A DNA stretch of 10,122 nt from CAYMTN01 sp964393335. Its GTDB lineage: Bacteria; Chloroflexota; Anaerolineae; Aggregatilineales; Aggregatilineaceae. Under the pieces are notes generated by a model. The model made no database searches. It was given only the letters and a program-made list of their open reading frames with translations, and was not told the origin of the DNA. The translations under genes were made by a program, and so were the position numbers. Below, piece by piece: positions 1 through 6,615 of this stretch (position 1 is its first letter; each line of letters starts with the position of its first letter). The DNA lies in NCBI GenBank assembly GCA_964393335.1, contig CAYMTN010000197.1, forward strand, positions 1-10,122, given 5' to 3'.

Positions 1-203
1 AACTGTGGCACCTGGCAGTGGTGATCGATCCGATACAGCGCCATTTTGGGCTGTTTGTACGGAATCCGGCCAACGAGCTGGCATCCGGCCTGGCGTTTTA
101 TAGTGAGGATCTTCAAACGATTCAGCACGTTTACAACGGTTTTGACCCGGCAGTATTACGGCAGGTGGAGAAGGCGGAAGCGAATGACGGGCATTCGGAT
201 TGA
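1..203 (+). CDS. 3' end of an unidentified protein gene
   Basis: An open frame enters from the left edge (first full codon at base 3) and runs to a TGA at 201-203. About 66 C-terminal residues are visible. An ATG at 18 lies inside the frame, but nothing before it marks a start, so I read this as a truncated gene whose 5' part lies outside the window. The visible part is soluble and mixed in composition, with no membrane segment and a charged tail ending DGHSD. I do not recognise the family. Its last 20 bases overlap the start of the next gene, so the two are probably co-transcribed and translationally coupled. Confidence 0.6.
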   Translation, partial: LWHLAVVIDPIQRHFGLFVRNPANELASGLAFYSEDLQTIQHVYNGFDPAVLRQVEKAEANDGHSD

Positions 204-684
204 TCCATATACGCGGCATGGTATCGCAGCAGTTGAAGCTCACCGTATGGATGAAGCACGTGAGCTGTTTGAAGAAGCGATCAGGATCAATGATCGAAAT
301 ATCACCGCCTGGTTCTACCTGGGACTATATGTCATTTCCCCCAGCCGGGAGGATGATCGACGCAAAGCCCTGGATAAAGCACGTCTGGCGGCGCTCCAAA
401 CTGAGGAGGGCTTCCAGCATTATCGCGAGTTGCTGGAGAAAACGGGAGCGCCGCGACTGAACATCCATATTGTGGGGCCAGCTTCGCCTGCGCTGGGTAC
501 GCGGTGCCCACTGACCCATCACGCGTTCCAGGAGGGCGACGAAATTGTCGTCTGCCAGAACTGCGACTCGGCACATACTGTCTCTGGTTGGGAATTCAAT
601 GGTTATGAGTGTGCGTATTGTGGTGATTTCTCCGCACTGATTGACAGGTCGTCACCCCGCACCGTGCAGCGTGGAATCGTCTAG
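184..684 (+). CDS. TPR-like protein with C-terminal prokaryotic RING-like zinc module
   Basis: A 166-residue protein. I chose the ATG at 184 because a purine-rich GGAGAAGGCGGAA stretch sits just upstream and the protein begins directly with a helical repeat; the frame is open further left, but there it runs over the preceding gene. Residues about 7-80 look like tetratricopeptide-type helices (GIAAVEAHRMDEARELFEEAIRIN-like spacing, then AWFYLG). Residues 107-148 form a zinc-binding module with C108, H112 or H113, C124-x2-C127, H131 and C143-x2-C146, and a GDEIVVC core. This resembles the prokaryotic RING finger family, in which CPxC ... GDxVVVCPxC ... H ... CW ... C is usual. Here the first CxxC is replaced by CPLTH and the expected C of CW is not present (W136 remains). 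Such proteins are thought to mediate protein contacts, and no partner is evident. It ends 22 bases before the convergent livF stop. Confidence 0.75.
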   Translation: MTGIRIDPYTRHGIAAVEAHRMDEARELFEEAIRINDRNITAWFYLGLYVISPSREDDRRKALDKARLAALQTEEGFQHYRELLEKTGAPRLNIHIVGPASPALGTRCPLTHHAFQEGDEIVVCQNCDSAHTVSGWEFNGYECAYCGDFSALIDRSSPRTVQRGIV

Positions 685-706
685 TTCGACGATGAGGATG
701 GGCGTA

Positions 707-1471
707 TTATCCAAGATAGGCTTCGATTACTTCATCGTCCACCCGCAGTGCATCAGCGGACCCTTCTTTTACAATCTGGCCCCGATCGAGCACGTAGGCA
801 TAATCCGCCACTTCGAGCACCTTACGTGCGTTCTGCTCCACGATCAAAATCGTCTCACCTGACGCTTTAATATCCCTGATTATCTCGAAAATTTCATTTA
901 CCAGCAGCGGAGCCAGCCCCATACTTGGCTCGTCGAGCATGAGCAGGCGTGGTCTTGCCAGCAACGCGCGTCCGACTGCCAGCATCTGCTGTTCGCCACC
1001 ACTCAGCGATCCGGCTTTCTGGTGCCGGCGTTCTTCCAGGCGTGGGAAACGCTTGAAGATCGCGTCACGATCGCGGTGGCTTTGCTGGCGTGCTGCAAAC
1101 CACTGCGCGGGCTGCGTGGCGTAACGCCAGAATGGACGGCCCGCGACTAATTGCCCCATTTCCAGGTTTTCCTGGACTGTCATCGGGGCGATGACCTGCC
1201 GTCCTTCAGGCACCTGGACAAGACCAAACCGCGCGATCCGTGCCGCGTTCCAGTACGTAATGTCTGTGTTGTCGAACGTGATCCTACCCGCAAAGGCTCG
1301 CACCAACCCGCTGAGCGTGTTCAAAGTCGTGCTTTTGCCCGCCCCATTGGCCCCAATGAGCGCCACGACCTGCCCCGGCTGCACCGCAAAGCTGATGCTG
1401 CGCAGCGCAATAATGGACTCGTAACGGACCTCCAGGTGCTCCACACGCAGCAGCGGCGCTGAGACAGCCAT
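707..1471 (-). CDS. livF: Branched-chain amino acid type ABC transporter ATPase LivF
   Basis: A 254-residue cytoplasmic nucleotide-binding subunit that would pair with LivG to energise the LivH/LivM permease. Walker A is GANGAGKST (residues 40-48), the Q-loop is near VQVPEG (85-90), the signature is LSGGEQQ (156-162), and Walker B is LLMLDEPS with D180 and E181. The switch position reads EQNA (Q213 instead of His), which is the usual LivF form and tells it apart from LivG. Between ENL (101-103) and FPRLEERR (142-149) it has about 16 more residues than I recall for E. coli LivF, including an aromatic and basic stretch (FWRYATQPAQWF). The start is at 1471, preceded by an AAAGGATGAG ribosome-binding site that lies within the end of livG; only three bases separate the two genes. 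Last gene of the operon. Confidence 0.95.
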   Translation of the reverse strand: MAVSAPLLRVEHLEVRYESIIALRSISFAVQPGQVVALIGANGAGKSTTLNTLSGLVRAFAGRITFDNTDITYWNAARIARFGLVQVPEGRQVIAPMTVQENLEMGQLVAGRPFWRYATQPAQWFAARQQSHRDRDAIFKRFPRLEERRHQKAGSLSGGEQQMLAVGRALLARPRLLMLDEPSMGLAPLLVNEIFEIIRDIKASGETILIVEQNARKVLEVADYAYVLDRGQIVKEGSADALRVDDEVIEAYLG

Positions 1472-1474
1472 ACG

Positions 1475-2230
1475 TCACTCATCCTTTCCCAGGTACGCTT
1501 CAATCACTTGCGGATTCGCTTTGATCGCCTGGGGGGTACCATGCGCGAGAATCGTGCCGAAATTCAACACGTACACCGTCGTGCAAACCTGGGAAATCAG
1601 CGCCATGTCATGCTCAACCACCAATACCGTGATGCCTTGCGCCTGCATCTCCAGAATTTTGCGCCCCAGTTCCTCTGTCTCGATCGGGTTCATCCCGGCG
1701 GTGGGTTCGTCGAGCAGCACCAGACGCGGATTCGTGATCATGGCGCGGGCCATTTCCAGACGCCGTTGGTCGCCATACGAGAGGGTGTTAGCGGGCACAT
1801 TTTGCACTTTTGCGAGGCCAAACCGGGCGAGAAGCTCCACCGCCCGCGCGCGAATACACCGTTCTTCCTGGTAATAGGCGGGTATCTGGAAAATAGAATG
1901 CAGTATCGATGCGCGGCCCTGTAGATGCTGCGCCACAATCACGTTTTGCAGCACGGTCATCTCTTTGAACAGCCGGATGTTCTGGTAGGTGCGCGTCAAG
2001 CCCTGCGCGGCGATCTGGTGGGCTCCCTGGCGTTCGATGTGCCGCCCGTTTAACAGGATTTCGCCACTGGTGATATGATCAAGGCCGCTCACGCAGTTGA
2101 GCAGCGTGGTTTTCCCCGCGCCATTCGGCCCGATCAGCCCGGTGATCTCGCCCGCAGGAATGTGCATGGACACATAATTCAGCGCAACCAAACCGTGAAA
2201 ACGCCGGGTGATATCAACTAGTTCCAACAT
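1475..2230 (-). CDS. livG: Branched-chain amino acid type ABC transporter ATPase LivG
   Basis: A 251-residue ATPase subunit. I place the start at 2230 (protein MLELVDITRRFHG) because LivG proteins begin this way. The open frame extends 21 codons further, but that part lies inside livM and reads as junk. Walker A is GPNGAGKTT (34-42), Q83 is the Q-loop, the signature is LSYGDQRR (150-157), Walker B is RLVLLDEPTAGMNP (169-182) with D174 and E175, and H207 is the switch histidine. The signature carries Asp154 where Gln is common (LSYGQQR), a mild variant. A GGAG stretch lies about 11 bases upstream of the ATG. The start overlaps the livM stop (2214) by 17 bases, so translation is probably coupled. 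It forms the ATPase pair with LivF. Confidence 0.95.
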   Translation of the reverse strand: MLELVDITRRFHGLVALNYVSMHIPAGEITGLIGPNGAGKTTLLNCVSGLDHITSGEILLNGRHIERQGAHQIAAQGLTRTYQNIRLFKEMTVLQNVIVAQHLQGRASILHSIFQIPAYYQEERCIRARAVELLARFGLAKVQNVPANTLSYGDQRRLEMARAMITNPRLVLLDEPTAGMNPIETEELGRKILEMQAQGITVLVVEHDMALISQVCTTVYVLNFGTILAHGTPQAIKANPQVIEAYLGKDE

Positions 2231-3938
2231 GACGCTCTGGCTCCACCGGTTCGTCCCTCTGGTCCGGCTCGTAACGGATGAGACACGCTGCACTCAAGAT
2301 CGCCATGCCGGCGACCTGTAGATAGTAACCAAACATCACATCTTTGATGGCTCCCACGGCACCCAACACGACCCACAGCACCATCGTGCTCCCCGCGATT
2401 AGCGCCAGCGGGACCGAAAAATGCCCCCCCGTCACTTCAGGCGAGGTTCGCACGACCCAAAACAACGCGATGACCGGCAGCAAATTTCCAACGGCCAGAT
2501 ACCATACGTTTTCGTAAAATACGTATAGCGCCAGCAGCACACCCGCACCCAGCAGGGCAGGCCGCCACACCGTCGCTGGAACCACCAGCCGATCCTGGCG
2601 AATCCAGCGCTGCGTGCGCCACATAACCAACACGTATACTCCGAACAGCATCAAGGCCAGGACAAGCAATGCGATCGGCGCAGCGCGTGCCTGATTCCGC
2701 AAAAAGGCGTTGCCCAGGATGCGCCCCTGAATCGTATTCGTGCTTTGGTACGGAAATACATTCGCGATCAGAATCACCACCAGCCCGCCAACGGCGATAC
2801 GCCGGGCCATGACAAATCGCCCGCCTGCCGACCAGAATGTGCGGTTGAACAGGCTGGATAGGCCCCCCGGCAGGTACACAATCGTCAGCAGCAGCGTCAG
2901 GCCGGTAATTACACCACTATATTCGCGCAGTTCACGGAACAGTTCGGGTAATCCCTGCAACGTTAACCCACCCAGCACGGGGCCAACCCAGTTTTTGGTC
3001 CCACCCAACACGGCGTAGGCCAGGATATCGACCGCCGTATTAAATCCATAATCTTTCGGTTCGATGAGCGTATCCAGGTGCGCGTCAAACACGCCCGCCG
3101 CGCCGGCGACCAATGCCCCGATGAAAAACGCTGCGTTTTTGTAATAGACGACATGAATCCCCAGGCTGGACGCGACTTTCTCATCCTGGCGGATCGCATC
3201 GAGCGCGCGTCCAAATCGCGACCGTCTCAGGCGGTACATCACGTAGGCGGTCACTATCAGGAACAGGACCAGGTGTGCTGTTTCGGCATGTTGGGGGATA
3301 TTCTTAAGCCCGCTTGCCCCGCCGGTAATCAGCGCTTTGGTCGGCGTGCCAGACGAGGTCACGTGAATGTCCACGTTCAAAAACTTGTAGAGTTTGTCGA
3401 TGGCGGGACTCAAGCGCTGATTGTTACGATACAGATCGAGCAAGACGGCATCGATGCGATTGAAGAACACGACCACGATCTCGCCAAAGCCGATTGTCGC
3501 AATCGCCAGATAAATGTTGCGCAGCCTGAGCACCGGCAGGCTGATCATCAATGCGACGATCCCCGAAACCATCATGCCCACGAGAATCGACGCGCCGAAC
3601 GATCCGTCAAGGTTTTTCGTCAGGATCGCGCCGGTATAGGCCCCGATACCCATAAAACCCGCGTTGGCCAGCGAGAACATGCCACCATAGAGCGTGATGT
3701 AAATGCTCAGGGCAAGGATCGCCCCCACCAACATGGTTTGCAGCACCGGTTTGCTAAGCCCGATTTCCGCTAATGGGCCAAGCAACGGATCGAGCAGGAA
3801 ATTGATCGCATCCAGCACCGGATTCAGCAGGACGGAGAAGCTGAGGACCAGCGCCGCACATACGAGCAGCGGCGGCAGATAGAATTTCAGCAGTGAGACA
3901 AACTGCCTGATAGGTGTGGTATCAGCACCAGGATTCAT
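2214..3938 (-). CDS. livM: LIV-type ABC permease LivM with long C-terminal membrane extension
   Basis: A 574-residue integral membrane protein. Residues about 65-365 are a normal LivM core: SLYGGMFSLANAGFMGIGAY-like region (81-101), RLRNIYLAIATIGFGE (138-153), TGGASGLKNIP (205-215), the ATPase-contact loop RFGRALDAIRQDEKVASSLGI (241-261), and LGGTKNWVGPVLGG (311-324). An extra hydrophilic loop of about 40 residues (162-203) precedes the TGG motif. After residue 370 come about 200 more residues with probable membrane segments near 381-395, 421-439, 459-475, 477-494, 508-527 and 533-553, then an acidic tail. E. coli LivM is about 425 residues, mostly because of an N-terminal extension, so this C-terminal addition is not standard. 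The start at 3938 lies 9 bases after the livH stop and has only a weak ribosome-binding site, which suggests coupling to livH. Confidence 0.93.
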   Translation of the reverse strand: MNPGADTTPIRQFVSLLKFYLPPLLVCAALVLSFSVLLNPVLDAINFLLDPLLGPLAEIGLSKPVLQTMLVGAILALSIYITLYGGMFSLANAGFMGIGAYTGAILTKNLDGSFGASILVGMMVSGIVALMISLPVLRLRNIYLAIATIGFGEIVVVFFNRIDAVLLDLYRNNQRLSPAIDKLYKFLNVDIHVTSSGTPTKALITGGASGLKNIPQHAETAHLVLFLIVTAYVMYRLRRSRFGRALDAIRQDEKVASSLGIHVVYYKNAAFFIGALVAGAAGVFDAHLDTLIEPKDYGFNTAVDILAYAVLGGTKNWVGPVLGGLTLQGLPELFRELREYSGVITGLTLLLTIVYLPGGLSSLFNRTFWSAGGRFVMARRIAVGGLVVILIANVFPYQSTNTIQGRILGNAFLRNQARAAPIALLVLALMLFGVYVLVMWRTQRWIRQDRLVVPATVWRPALLGAGVLLALYVFYENVWYLAVGNLLPVIALFWVVRTSPEVTGGHFSVPLALIAGSTMVLWVVLGAVGAIKDVMFGYYLQVAGMAILSAACLIRYEPDQRDEPVEPERHVGTS

Positions 3939-3947
3939 TGTGAGTTT

Positions 3948-4904
3948 TCATGCGCGATCGGCAATCGGCTGGCCCAGCAGACCTTGTGGGCGCGCCAGCA
4001 CCACGATAAAAAACAGCGTAAAAACAAATACTTCGCGCAGATCGCTGTAACCGATCGCCACCGCATACACTTCGATAATGCCGACCAGAAAACCGCCGAT
4101 CACCGCGCCACGAATGCTGCCCAGCCCGCCCAGCACGATCACGGTTAGTCCCTTCAGTGCCAGCGTATCGCCCATAAAAGGCTGCGCATTGAATGCCCAA
4201 CTGTAGAGCGCTCCACCTGCCCCCGCCAACGCGCCGGAGATGAAAAAGGCGATGATGTAAATGCGATCGACGTTGATCCCCATCAGGCCGCTGATGCGCT
4301 CGCTAAAAGCGACTGTACGCAGCCGCTTGCCCAGTGAGGTCCGGGCAACGACCACCCCCAGGAGCACCATGATCACCAGCGCGATCACAAAAATGAGCAC
4401 CTGGATCCGCGTGAGGACAATACCGTACGGCAGGTTTTTGATCGGATCGTTGGGCAACGCGTCACGCGGATACACTTTCGGCGCGGCTCCATACTGAATC
4501 TGCGCTAAATTGACCAGGATAATCGCGACACCGATGCTGCTGATCAACTGGGCGAAGCGCGGCGCGGCGCGTTGGCGCAAAGGATAAAATGCCAGGCGAT
4601 CCACCAGTACCGAGAGGGATCCACCGGCCACCATCGCAACAGGGATCGTCAGCCAGATGGAGGCTTGCAGCGTCTCGCAGCGACCGTCTGCCGCGATACT
4701 ACCGCCGCAAACAGCCGTCATGCCGATCATCGACCCCCACATGAATACCGCACTGTGTGAAAGATTCAGAACCCCCAACACGCTGAAGATCAACGCGTAG
4801 CCCAGCGCAAACAGGCTGTAGAGGCTGCCCGTCCACAGCGCATTAGCAATCTGTTGAGGAATATTGACGCCTTGCAGCCCCAAGAACTCGATGATGACGT
4901 CCAT
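3948..4904 (-). CDS. livH: LIV-type ABC permease LivH
   Basis: A 318-residue integral membrane permease subunit, close to the usual length for LivH (about 290-310). Diagnostic stretches are GYALIFSVLGVLNLSHSAVF (35-54), the ATPase-contact region TSLGKRLRTVAFSERISGLMGINVDRI (189-215), the GALAGAGGALYS segment (224-235), and KGLTVIVLGGLGSIRGAVIGG (251-271). About eight hydrophobic segments are visible. A periplasmic-side loop at 64-82 (CGGSIAADGRCETLQ) has two cysteines, C66 and C76, which could pair. The ATG at 4904 has only a weak Shine-Dalgarno (ACAGGTC). The gene follows the binding-protein gene after 129 bases that contain a strong inverted repeat, and runs almost directly into livM. Confidence 0.95.
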   Translation of the reverse strand: MDVIIEFLGLQGVNIPQQIANALWTGSLYSLFALGYALIFSVLGVLNLSHSAVFMWGSMIGMTAVCGGSIAADGRCETLQASIWLTIPVAMVAGGSLSVLVDRLAFYPLRQRAAPRFAQLISSIGVAIILVNLAQIQYGAAPKVYPRDALPNDPIKNLPYGIVLTRIQVLIFVIALVIMVLLGVVVARTSLGKRLRTVAFSERISGLMGINVDRIYIIAFFISGALAGAGGALYSWAFNAQPFMGDTLALKGLTVIVLGGLGSIRGAVIGGFLVGIIEVYAVAIGYSDLREVFVFTLFFIVVLARPQGLLGQPIADRA

Positions 4905-5033
4905 AATGACCTGTACAGAATTTGAAATGATGGCTGGTGAGACAATCGTGTAATCATAGCTGCTTCAGGGGCGTATGACCACTCATACGCCCCTGAAGCC
5001 TATATACAAATGTGACAAACCGCGCGTAATGGC
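4905..5033 (-). other. Intergenic region between the binding-protein gene and livH
   Basis: A 129-base gap inside an otherwise tightly packed operon. Apart from the perfect hairpin at 4962-4999, I see no open frame and no convincing promoter in it. Confidence 0.6.
4962..4999 (-). terminator. Perfect 17-bp inverted repeat, probable intra-operon hairpin
   Basis: Arms GCTTCAGGGGCGTATGA (4962-4978) and TCATACGCCCCTGAAGC (4983-4999) are exact reverse complements around the loop CCAC. The hairpin starts 35 bases downstream of the binding-protein stop codon. It lacks a T-run on the minus strand (the next bases read AGCTATGATTACAC), so it is not a classical intrinsic terminator. It fits a partial terminator or a 3'-end stabilising structure that would raise binding-protein mRNA relative to the permease genes, as is known for many ABC importer operons. 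The structure is certain; the role is inferred. Confidence 0.6.
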
Positions 5034-6260
5034 TTATTTGTAGAAGTCAGCGTAGTCTGCGCTAAACACAGCGAACGAGTCTCCATCTACGATCTGCACA
5101 ACCGGGGGATGCACCGGATTGCGGTTCTCGTCAAATGAGAACTCGCCCAAGGGGCTATTGAAGCCTTGAATGGTCGCCAGCGAATCGCGGATCGCTGCCG
5201 GGTCTGCCGAATCTGCGCAGCGAATCGCGGTCGCCATCAACCACGCGCCGGTATACGACTGCGCCGCAAACTGGCCGGGAGCCGCATCGTAAGCGGCTGT
5301 ATAGGCGTCGGTGAACGCTACGTTCAACGGCGTATCGTTGATGATGTTCCACGCTGCGCCAACGATCACGCCGTGAGCGGCTTCGCCTGCATCCGTAATC
5401 AGAGACGGTGAATTGAACCCGTTGCCACCAATGATCGGGCCTTCATAGCCTAGCTGGCGCGCTTGCACTACGATCTGGACGGCTTCCGCCAACAAGGCAG
5501 AGACGACCAGCGCGTCCGGGTTCTGGTTGACGATGTTCGTCAACTGCGGCAAAAAGTCCACGTCGCCCCGGCTGAAGGTTTCTTCACTCAGAACCTCAAT
5601 ACCCTGGTCAAGGAGCGCTTCCAGGAAAACTTCGTACCCGCTGAAGGTGAAATCGTCATCGTCGCCGTACAGAATGGCGGCAGTATGCAGGTTCAACACC
5701 TCTGTTGCCAGTGCCACTGTGCCAGGAATCACGCTGGATTCGGGCAGGCTGTCACGGAAGATGAATTTGTCGACGGCATCATCCCCCGTCATCGTCGTAA
5801 TGCCGGAGGCGGTGTTGCTCACCCCCATCACCGGCACGCCAGCCGACGCGGCAATCGGATCAGCCGCGTTCGCCTGTGTCGACAGAGTCGGGCCAATCAC
5901 GGCCACCACGCCATCTTGATCGACGAGTTTGGTCATGGCGGCTACCGCGCTATCCGAATCGAACCCATCTTCGATCACAAATACCAGGTTCGCGTCGCCG
6001 AGATAACCCGAATCTTGAATCTCGCCCAACGCCAACTCAACGCCGTTGGTTTGTGGCACACCATATTGAGCGATGCTGCCTGATTGGCCGAAAATTACGC
6101 CGACCTTTACGTCGCCGGTGAGATTGATGGGGGTGGCGCACTCATCCCAAAACCCGATCCGTGCATCACTACTATCTTGTGCCTTGACCGACAGCGGCAT
6201 GGCTAATACGCACACCAGCAGGAGGATAAACGTAAAGTTGACTAACTTGAAGCGGTGCAT
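5034..6260 (-). CDS. LIV/HAAT-type ABC transporter substrate-binding protein
   Basis: A 408-residue extracytoplasmic binding protein of the Peripla_BP_6/type I periplasmic fold that would deliver substrate to LivH/LivM. I chose the ATG at 6260 because a GGAGGTTAG ribosome-binding site lies at 6268-6276 and the protein then opens with a signal peptide (MHRFK basic start, hydrophobic core about 9-22, likely cleavage after VKA at residue 27). The open frame continues 25 codons upstream without such a signal. Family motifs are VKVGVIFGQSGSIAQYG (51-67), NGVELALGEI (72-81), VVAVIGPTLSTQ (118-129) and VPVMGVSNTASGIT (142-155); in relatives the Ser/Thr of the last two contact the amino acid backbone. 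There is no lipobox: C17 lies inside the hydrophobic core after LLLV. The mature part has just two cysteines, C41 and C348, which may form a disulfide. The substrate is unproven; amino acids, small amides or other small polar compounds are all seen in this family. First gene of the operon. Confidence 0.92.
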   Translation of the reverse strand: MHRFKLVNFTFILLLVCVLAMPLSVKAQDSSDARIGFWDECATPINLTGDVKVGVIFGQSGSIAQYGVPQTNGVELALGEIQDSGYLGDANLVFVIEDGFDSDSAVAAMTKLVDQDGVVAVIGPTLSTQANAADPIAASAGVPVMGVSNTASGITTMTGDDAVDKFIFRDSLPESSVIPGTVALATEVLNLHTAAILYGDDDDFTFSGYEVFLEALLDQGIEVLSEETFSRGDVDFLPQLTNIVNQNPDALVVSALLAEAVQIVVQARQLGYEGPIIGGNGFNSPSLITDAGEAAHGVIVGAAWNIINDTPLNVAFTDAYTAAYDAAPGQFAAQSYTGAWLMATAIRCADSADPAAIRDSLATIQGFNSPLGEFSFDENRNPVHPPVVQIVDGDSFAVFSADYADFYK

Positions 6261-6306
6261 GGCTACTCTAACCTCCATTGATTTGAAGTTCATTACAATG
6301 CGCCGT

Positions 6307-6335
6307 AGTATGGGGCAGATTAAGCGAAAACGCAA
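6307..6335 (-). promoter_or_regulatory. Candidate promoter of the liv operon
   Basis: On the minus strand TTGCGT (6335-6330) is followed after 17 bases by CATACT (6312-6307). The match to TTGACA/TATAAT is only 3 of 6 and 4 of 6. A better -10 (TGTAAT, 6297-6292) lies further downstream but has no -35 at proper spacing. Either would give a leader of roughly 25-45 bases before the start at 6260. Confidence 0.35.
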
Positions 6336-6352
6336 CTAATACGATCAGTTGC
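6332..6352. promoter_or_regulatory. Imperfect inverted repeat, candidate operator of the liv promoter
   Basis: GCAACT (6332-6337) and AGTTGC (6347-6352) form the outer arms of a 21-base site in which 8 of 10 symmetric pairs match; AA/TT flanks extend it further with a one-base mismatch. It overlaps the proposed liv -35, a position that suits a repressor. Its sequence differs from the palindrome at 6515-6532, so it may bind a different regulator. Confidence 0.4.
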
Positions 6353-6480
6353 TTTGACTGAAATCACGCTGGCCGGTATCGACATGCGCGCCGGTGATTG
6401 GCAGCCGGCCCCAAGCGAGGAGTTTTTCACAGGGGTGCGTCCCATAAATCGCCGCGCCCGGCTTCGCCGGATCGATCCGC

Positions 6481-6509
6481 TTGACAGCGGAATTTTTTTA
6501 TGCTATTTT
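6481..6509 (+). promoter_or_regulatory. Sigma-70 type extended -10 promoter for the LacI regulator and sugar operon
   Basis: A perfect TTGACA (6481-6486), a 17-base spacer containing a run of seven T, then TATTTT (6504-6509) preceded by TG at 6501-6502 (extended -10). Transcription would begin near 6515-6517, giving a leader of about 100 bases before the regulator start at 6616. The expected start point falls on the first half of the operator palindrome. Confidence 0.75.
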
Positions 6510-6514
6510 CGTCT

Positions 6515-6532
6515 TATGTTACCGGTAACATA
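6515..6532. promoter_or_regulatory. Perfect 18-bp LacI/GntR-type operator palindrome
   Basis: TATGTTACCGGTAACATA is a perfect even-length palindrome with central CCGG (arms joined at CG), the usual form of LacI-family sites. Its core matches, as I recall it, the operator of the E. coli LacI-family gluconate repressor GntR (ATGTTACC-GGTAACAT type). It covers the predicted transcription start of the promoter just upstream, so binding there should block initiation. The regulator encoded 84 bases downstream is the obvious ligand. Confidence 0.8.
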
Positions 6533-6615
6533 TTTTTCAGACGTTCCGACGAACCTATGCCGCAAGCCCGTAATGAGTGTGCCCTTTTTGTCACCTGCCA
6601 GAATGAGAGCCGTTA

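Larger units (their letters stand above)
6261..6615. other. Divergent control region between liv operon and sugar operon
   Basis: This is a 355-base gene-free stretch between the divergent starts of the binding-protein gene and the LacI-type regulator. It contains a leftward promoter candidate, an imperfect inverted repeat over its -35, a strong rightward promoter and a perfect LacI-type operator palindrome, all listed separately. The centre (about 6360-6480) also contains short inverted repeats such as AATCAC (6362-6367) with GTGATT (6394-6399), GGCCGG (6371-6376) with CCGGCC (6405-6410), and CCGGC-TTC-GCCGG (6458-6470). I cannot assign these. An open frame at 6354-6632 crosses the promoter and operator and is not a credible gene. 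Confidence 0.7.

Noticed and set aside
2231..2293. N-terminal extension of LivG by 21 codons
   Set aside because: It lies within the livM coding sequence, reads as unrelated basic residues, and homologues start at the MLELVDI equivalent.
3078..3773. 231-codon open frame antisense to livM
   Set aside because: A shadow of the livM codons; rich in His, Gln, Arg and Asp as expected from reverse reading of a hydrophobic protein, with no family signal.
5463..6083. 206-codon open frame antisense to the binding-protein gene
   Set aside because: The minus-strand frame has a signal peptide, ribosome-binding site and family motifs; this one has none.
6476..6499. Terminator-like element: TCCGC, TTGACA loop, GCGGA, then A and seven T
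   Set aside because: The stem is only 5 bp, no gene lies upstream on that strand, and the bases coincide with a well-formed promoter whose spacer explains the T-run.
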